Below the pieces are notes generated by a model, which was not told where the DNA came from, ran no database searches, and saw only the letters and a program-made list of their open reading frames with translations. 9,642 nucleotides of DNA, from positions 1 to 9,642 of the forward strand of contig CANEWV010000036.1 of assembly GCA_947442905.1 (NCBI GenBank), given 5' to 3'. The stretch comes from Chitinophagaceae bacterium (lineage in GTDB: Bacteria > Bacteroidota > Bacteroidia > Chitinophagales > Chitinophagaceae). Made by a program: the position numbers and the translations under genes. This document shows positions 7,705 through 9,642 of this stretch, piece after piece; position 1 is the stretch's first letter, and each line of letters starts with the position of its first letter.

Positions 7705-8607
7705 CTATTTTTTAAATGCAGGATGAAACTGTTGTAAAGTATCTCTTAAAAAGTCGCGGTTGAGGTGGGTGTAAATTTCGGTGGTGGTTATGCTCTCGTG
7801 GCCTAGCATTTCTTGAACAGCCCTTAAATCGGCACCGCCTTCCACCAAATGGGTGGCAAAACTATGCCTAAAGGTATGCGGCGAAATCACTTTTGTGATG
7901 CCAGCTGCAGTAGCCTGGCTTTTTATGATGTAAAATATCATCACCCGGCTAAGTGCATTACCCCGTCTATTTAAAAACAACATATCCTGGTTTTTTTCCG
8001 AAACGCTTTGGTGTGATCTAACCGTGTCTTTGTATATTTTAATACATTTAATGGCGTCGGTTCCAATGGGCACTAGTCTTTCTTTATCGCCTTTACCAAT
8101 CACCCTAATAAAACCAATGTCTAGGTAGAGGCAGGAAATTTTGAGCCCGACCAGTTCACTTACGCGTAGTCCGCAACTATACATGGTTTCCAAAATGGCC
8201 TTATTTCTGGTTCCTTCTGGGCTAGATAAATCTATAGCACCAATAAGGAGTTCTATTTCTTCAAAGCTAAGGGTATCTGGTAATTTGCGTCTTGTTTTTG
8301 GCGCTTCTAGTAGGGTAGACGGGTCAATGGTAATTAGCTGTTCTGTTAATAGGTATTTATAAAAACTTCTGATACCAGAAATCATACGCGCCTGTGTGGT
8401 AGCCCCCATGCCTAGTTCACCAATCCATTTTACAAAAGCCTGTAAGTCTTTGAGGGTAAGGGCTGCAGGATTTTTTTCTTGATTAACAGATAGTAGGTAT
8501 TGTGTAAGTTTAGTAACATCATGTAGGTAGGCTTCCACCGAATGGTCACTTAAAGATTTCTCCAATCTTAAGTAGGCTTTGTATCCTTTTTTATACGCTT
8601 CCCACAT
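7705..8607 (-). CDS. xerD: Site-specific tyrosine recombinase XerD
   Basis: XerD-type recombinases resolve chromosome dimers at dif, usually with a XerC partner. The 300-residue product has an N-terminal SAM-like DNA-binding domain (about 1-95) and a catalytic domain (about 108-295). All catalytic residues are present: Arg148 in SCGLRVSEL, Lys172 in GKGDKER, His244 and Arg247 in PHTFRHSFATHL, His270 in MLGHES, and Tyr279 in EIYTHL. As far as I recall, these are the same positions as in E. coli XerD, with almost the same total length, and this favours a housekeeping XerD over an integrase of a mobile element. No phage, integron or transposon genes are near. The ATG at 8607-8605 gives the standard family N-terminus. 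No dif-like site was identified in the window. Confidence 0.93.
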   Translation of the reverse strand: MWEAYKKGYKAYLRLEKSLSDHSVEAYLHDVTKLTQYLLSVNQEKNPAALTLKDLQAFVKWIGELGMGATTQARMISGIRSFYKYLLTEQLITIDPSTLLEAPKTRRKLPDTLSFEEIELLIGAIDLSSPEGTRNKAILETMYSCGLRVSELVGLKISCLYLDIGFIRVIGKGDKERLVPIGTDAIKCIKIYKDTVRSHQSVSEKNQDMLFLNRRGNALSRVMIFYIIKSQATAAGITKVISPHTFRHSFATHLVEGGADLRAVQEMLGHESITTTEIYTHLNRDFLRDTLQQFHPAFKK

Positions 8608-8706
8608 GGGTATTTAATTTAGGCGTCGTCTTTACCAGTTAATTTGGAAATGAAGGTAAGCTAACCGATATTGCGTCACCAAATTTATTCAAAGTAAAGT
8701 CAAGAA

Positions 8707-9201
8707 ATGCAGGTGAATCTTAAGTCGTTTAAACAGAAGGCAAAAAAACACGAAAAATCATTTAAAAGTTTCTTATCAAAAATTGGTCGTAAGCCCCCTA
8801 AAGATTTAGATAAAAATGCAGTTGTGATCGATGCTGAAGTTTGGAAAGAAGTAGACTGTTTAAGCTGTGCCAACTGTTGTAAAAGTATGAGTCCTACATT
8901 TACAGCAACCGATATCAAAAGAATTGCTGGTCATTTTAATATATCTCCCAAAGAGTTTAAAGCTACTTGGTTGGAGTATGATGCTAAAGACAATGATTGG
9001 GTGAATGTTTCTCAACCTTGTCAGTTTTTAAATTTGAGCACCAATATGTGTGCTATTTATGAGGTGAGACCCGCCGATTGTGCAGGTTTTCCACACCTTA
9101 AAAAGAAAAAGTTTGTAGAATACCTGCACGTGCACAAGCAAAATATTTCATACTGCCCGGCCACCTTTAAGATGGTTGAAAAAATGATGGAGCGCTATTA
9201 G
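8707..9201 (+). CDS. YkgJ-family cysteine cluster protein (putative zinc/iron chelating)
   Basis: The 164-residue product belongs to the CxxCxxCC family, named for a cluster thought to bind zinc or iron; its cellular role is not established. The cluster is at Cys51, Cys54, Cys57 and Cys58 (CLSCANCC). Four further cysteines follow the family pattern: Cys105 in QPCQFL, Cys115 and Cys125 in MCAIYEVRPADCAGFPH, and Cys150 near the end. The N-terminal 36 residues before the domain are strongly basic, with 11 Lys and one Arg, and could bind nucleic acid or membrane, though this is only inference. There is no signal peptide, so it is probably cytoplasmic. The ATG at 8707 is the only good start; no Shine-Dalgarno sequence is seen. 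It is divergent from xerD (99-bp gap) and convergent with the YraN gene (7-bp gap). Confidence 0.88.
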   Translation: MQVNLKSFKQKAKKHEKSFKSFLSKIGRKPPKDLDKNAVVIDAEVWKEVDCLSCANCCKSMSPTFTATDIKRIAGHFNISPKEFKATWLEYDAKDNDWVNVSQPCQFLNLSTNMCAIYEVRPADCAGFPHLKKKKFVEYLHVHKQNISYCPATFKMVEKMMERY

Positions 9202-9208
9202 TAGCGCA

Positions 9209-9568
9209 TTAGAAGTAAACATCCTCCATAAAATAAAGTACCGGTTCATTTCCAGGTTCTATCATTACGGAAATCACATCAAACTGAATATTTTTGTAGT
9301 TTGGGTGTAGGTAGTGGTAGTGACAAGCCGCATTTTTCAAGTGCCTCATTTTTATTCTAGAAATATGCTCCTCCGGGTAGCCAAAAAGCAGGCTGGTTCT
9401 TGTTTTTACTTCCACAAAATGAAGTGTATTGCCAATTGCTGCAATAATGTCTAATTCCCAGTGATGATGCCTCCAATTGAGGTCAAGTAGGGTATATCCC
9501 ATGTTTTGAAGGTAGGTGGCAGCTAACGCTTCCCCTAGTTTTCCTGTTTGTAGATTATTGTTGTTCAT
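9209..9568 (-). CDS. YraN/UPF0102 family protein, endonuclease-like fold
   Basis: The 119-residue product has normal length for the UPF0102 (YraN) family, which shares the restriction-endonuclease-like fold seen in Holliday-junction resolvases; its role is not established. Visible motifs are TGKLGEALAATYLQNMGY (8-25) with Glu13, the WELDIIA segment (37-43) with Glu38 and Asp40, and FVEVKTR (51-57) with the Glu53-x-Lys55 pair. Together these give the usual E...D...ExK nuclease pattern. The usual family Gly before Glu-x-Asp is Trp here. The ATG at 9568-9566 gives an MNNNNLQTGKLGE start typical of the family. It ends 7 bp from the stop of the convergent YkgJ-family gene, with no terminator hairpin in between. 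Confidence 0.92.
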   Translation of the reverse strand: MNNNNLQTGKLGEALAATYLQNMGYTLLDLNWRHHHWELDIIAAIGNTLHFVEVKTRTSLLFGYPEEHISRIKMRHLKNAACHYHYLHPNYKNIQFDVISVMIEPGNEPVLYFMEDVYF

Positions 9569-9642
9569 ATAACAAAAAAGGGTATTTGGCGTTAGTATAA
9601 AAAGGCGCTATGGCATTTGATTACTGTGTACATAAATTAACA
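9569..9642. other. Right-edge intergenic segment
   Basis: These 74 bases upstream of the YraN gene hold no clear -7 element on either strand. A short plus-strand frame opens with ATG at 9610 and stays open to the edge for 11 codons. That is too short to call a gene. Confidence 0.3.

Noticed and set aside
7705..8607. Tyrosine recombinase as a sign of an integrated mobile element.
   Set aside because: Catalytic residues, length and context match housekeeping XerD, and no attachment repeats, tRNA or phage genes are nearby.
8608..8706. Possible -7 elements for xerD (TTACTTTG, minus) and the YkgJ-family gene (TTAATTTG, plus), and a weak TTACC/GGTAA inverted repeat in the divergent gap.
   Set aside because: Each promoter-like site misses the conserved A of TAnnTTTG, no -33 partner is suitably placed, and the 5-bp repeat is expected by chance.
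9610..9642. Plus-strand frame from ATG 9610 open to the window edge (11 codons).
   Set aside because: Too short to judge, and no promoter element or recognisable protein start precedes it.

Overview
The window reads as a stretch of chromosome from a member of the Bacteroidota, probably near the Chitinophagales/Sphingobacteriales. This rests on four things. The base composition is low in G+C. Start codons lack a Shine-Dalgarno sequence almost everywhere. Several intergenic regions carry good matches to the Bacteroidota -7 promoter element TAnnTTTG. The proteins are typical of the phylum: a long NusB of about 313 residues, a PafA-type phosphatase, a DUF2911 protein and an alpha-oxoamine synthase of the sphingolipid/sulfonolipid type. 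The exact genus cannot be read from the sequence.

Layout. Bases 1-1518 hold the groES-groEL chaperonin operon on the minus strand; groEL runs off the left edge. Bases 1519-1793 are a divergent promoter region between groES and nusB. Bases 1794-3650 are a tight plus-strand operon, nusB-yajC-coaE (transcription factor, Sec accessory protein, last step of coenzyme A synthesis). Its 3' end overlaps the convergent pafA phosphatase gene (minus, 3640-5325) by 11 bp. A second divergent promoter region (5326-5469) separates pafA from a plus-strand PLP-dependent acyltransferase (5470-6729). A strong bidirectional terminator (6742-6788) follows, then a minus-strand pair: a secreted DUF2911 protein (6823-7662) and, upstream of it, xerD (7705-8607). 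The right end has a YkgJ-family cysteine-cluster protein on the plus strand (8707-9201), convergent with a minus-strand YraN/UPF0102 gene (9209-9568).

Most genes are core housekeeping functions: protein folding, transcription, secretion, CoA synthesis, and probably chromosome dimer resolution. The more lineage-specific part is the pafA/acyltransferase pair, which could link phosphate scavenging and synthesis of unusual membrane lipids, though only their adjacency suggests this. I found no mobile element, CRISPR array, rRNA, tRNA or defence gene, and no convincing new system. The most interesting signals are regulatory: a direct repeat placed inside both candidate promoters of the pafA/acyltransferase divergent region, a palindrome inside a candidate groES promoter with no CIRCE element, and the convergent coaE/pafA overlap with no room for a terminator. 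No stretch longer than 300 bases lacks a gene.
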